Origin: Selenomonadaceae bacterium
Lineage (GTDB): Bacteria; Bacillota; Negativicutes; Selenomonadales; Selenomonadaceae
Assembly: GCA_017529085.1 (NCBI GenBank)
Contig: JAFXOC010000178.1
Coordinates: forward strand, 1-5,386
Direction: 5' to 3'
DNA length: 5,386 bases
This document shows positions 4,886 through 5,386 of the stretch, one piece after another; within the stretch, counting starts at the first letter, position 1, and each line of letters begins with the position of its first letter. A program made the translations under genes and the position numbers. The notes below the pieces were generated by a model that worked only from the letters and a program-made list of their open reading frames with translations, did no database searches and was not told where the DNA came from.

Positions 4886-5386
4886 ATGTCTATTTTAGCT
4901 GCGGCAGCTGTGCCGCATCCGCCAATCATTTTGCCGGAAGTTGGCCATGGAGAAGAGGCGCAAATACAAAAGACTATCGACGCCTTTAGAGAGGTTGCGC
5001 GGCGCATGGCTGAGGAGGATCCGGAGACATTGGTGGTCATAAGTCCTCATGCCACCATGTACGCCGATTATTTTCATATTTCACCCGGAATCAAGGCAAA
5101 GGGCAGTTTTGCTCAATTTCGCGCGCCTCAAGTGGAAATTGAAGTTTCCTACGACCAAGAGTTTGTGAATGTTTTGACCGATGTTTGCGCCGAGCAAGGC
5201 ATTCCGGCAGGCACCGCAAGCGAAAGGAACCCGTTGCTTGATCATGGAACAATGATACCGCTGTATTTTCTGCGGGAAACAATGCCTAATGTGTCCGTTG
5301 TGCGCATAGGCCTTTCAGGTCTGTCTGTGGAAGCCCATTATGCTTTGGGCAAAGCCATAAACAAAACTTCTAAACGCCTGGGAAAA
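4886..5386 (+). CDS. LigB-like class III extradiol dioxygenase family / AmmeMemoRadiSam protein A type, N-terminal part
   Basis: The first 167 codons are present and the gene continues past the window end. The start MSILAAAAVPHPPIILPEVG is typical of LigB-fold proteins in Firmicutes that carry a C-terminal AMMECR1 domain and belong to the AmmeMemoRadiSam system. The biochemical role of that system is not established. His11 (PHPP) and His55 (VVISPHA) correspond to metal-ligand positions of class III extradiol dioxygenases, and LLDHGTMIPLYFL (117-129) matches a conserved segment of the family. Whether an AMMECR1 domain follows cannot be seen. If it does not, a stand-alone LigB-family protein is the alternative. 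The gene has its own strong ribosome binding site and possibly its own promoter. It appears richer in G+C, with more CTG, GCC and CCG codons, than the genes upstream, so it may be native chromosome beside a more A+T-rich accessory stretch. Confidence 0.88.
   Translation, partial: MSILAAAAVPHPPIILPEVGHGEEAQIQKTIDAFREVARRMAEEDPETLVVISPHATMYADYFHISPGIKAKGSFAQFRAPQVEIEVSYDQEFVNVLTDVCAEQGIPAGTASERNPLLDHGTMIPLYFLRETMPNVSVVRIGLSGLSVEAHYALGKAINKTSKRLGK

Noticed and set aside
4895..5282. Two minus-strand frames opposite the LigB-like gene
   Set aside because: The plus strand encodes a recognisable LigB-family N-terminus with a strong ribosome binding site; the minus frames show no domain or start signal.

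Overview
The window looks like bacterial DNA of low to moderate G+C, densely coded on the + strand, with short intergenic gaps and AGGAG-type ribosome binding sites. No taxonomic marker is present. An ABCD/YddA-type ABC transporter beside a LigB-like AmmeMemoRadiSam-type gene would fit an anaerobic, outer-membrane-bearing Firmicute such as a member of the Negativicutes. That is a guess from gene content, not a demonstrated placement.

Layout. Positions 1-975 hold the 3' end of a gene whose reading frame resembles the C-terminal half of a nonribosomal peptide synthetase (NRPS) condensation domain followed by a degenerate cyclic-nucleotide-binding (CRP-like) fold. The frame is interrupted by one in-frame TAA at 151, which lies in the loop of a perfect 9-bp palindrome. 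A STAS anti-sigma-factor antagonist follows 19 bp later (995-1294) and is probably co-transcribed. A 158-bp gap then carries two perfect hairpins enclosed by an 11-bp direct repeat. Next is a full-length SbmA/BacA/YddA-like ABC transporter with fused permease and ATPase (1453-3159). An 82-bp nested palindromic element fills the gap to the next gene, supplying both an intrinsic terminator and the next ribosome binding site. It is followed by a TPR plus GT41 (O-GlcNAc-transferase/SPINDLY-like) glycosyltransferase starting at TTG (3247-4845). Last is the 5' part of a LigB-like/AmmeMemoRadiSam protein A-type gene that runs off the window (4886-5386).

How the genes may work together. The condensation/cNMP-fold protein and the STAS protein form one tight pair, suggesting a regulatory output (partner switching) attached to an NRPS-like locus. 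The transporter could move a peptide-like compound, but nothing in the window proves a link. The glycosyltransferase and the LigB-like gene have their own signals and look functionally separate.

The most distinctive signals are non-coding: several G+C-rich perfect palindromes in otherwise A+T-rich DNA. They sit in both larger gaps and once inside the glycosyltransferase gene, at its domain junction.
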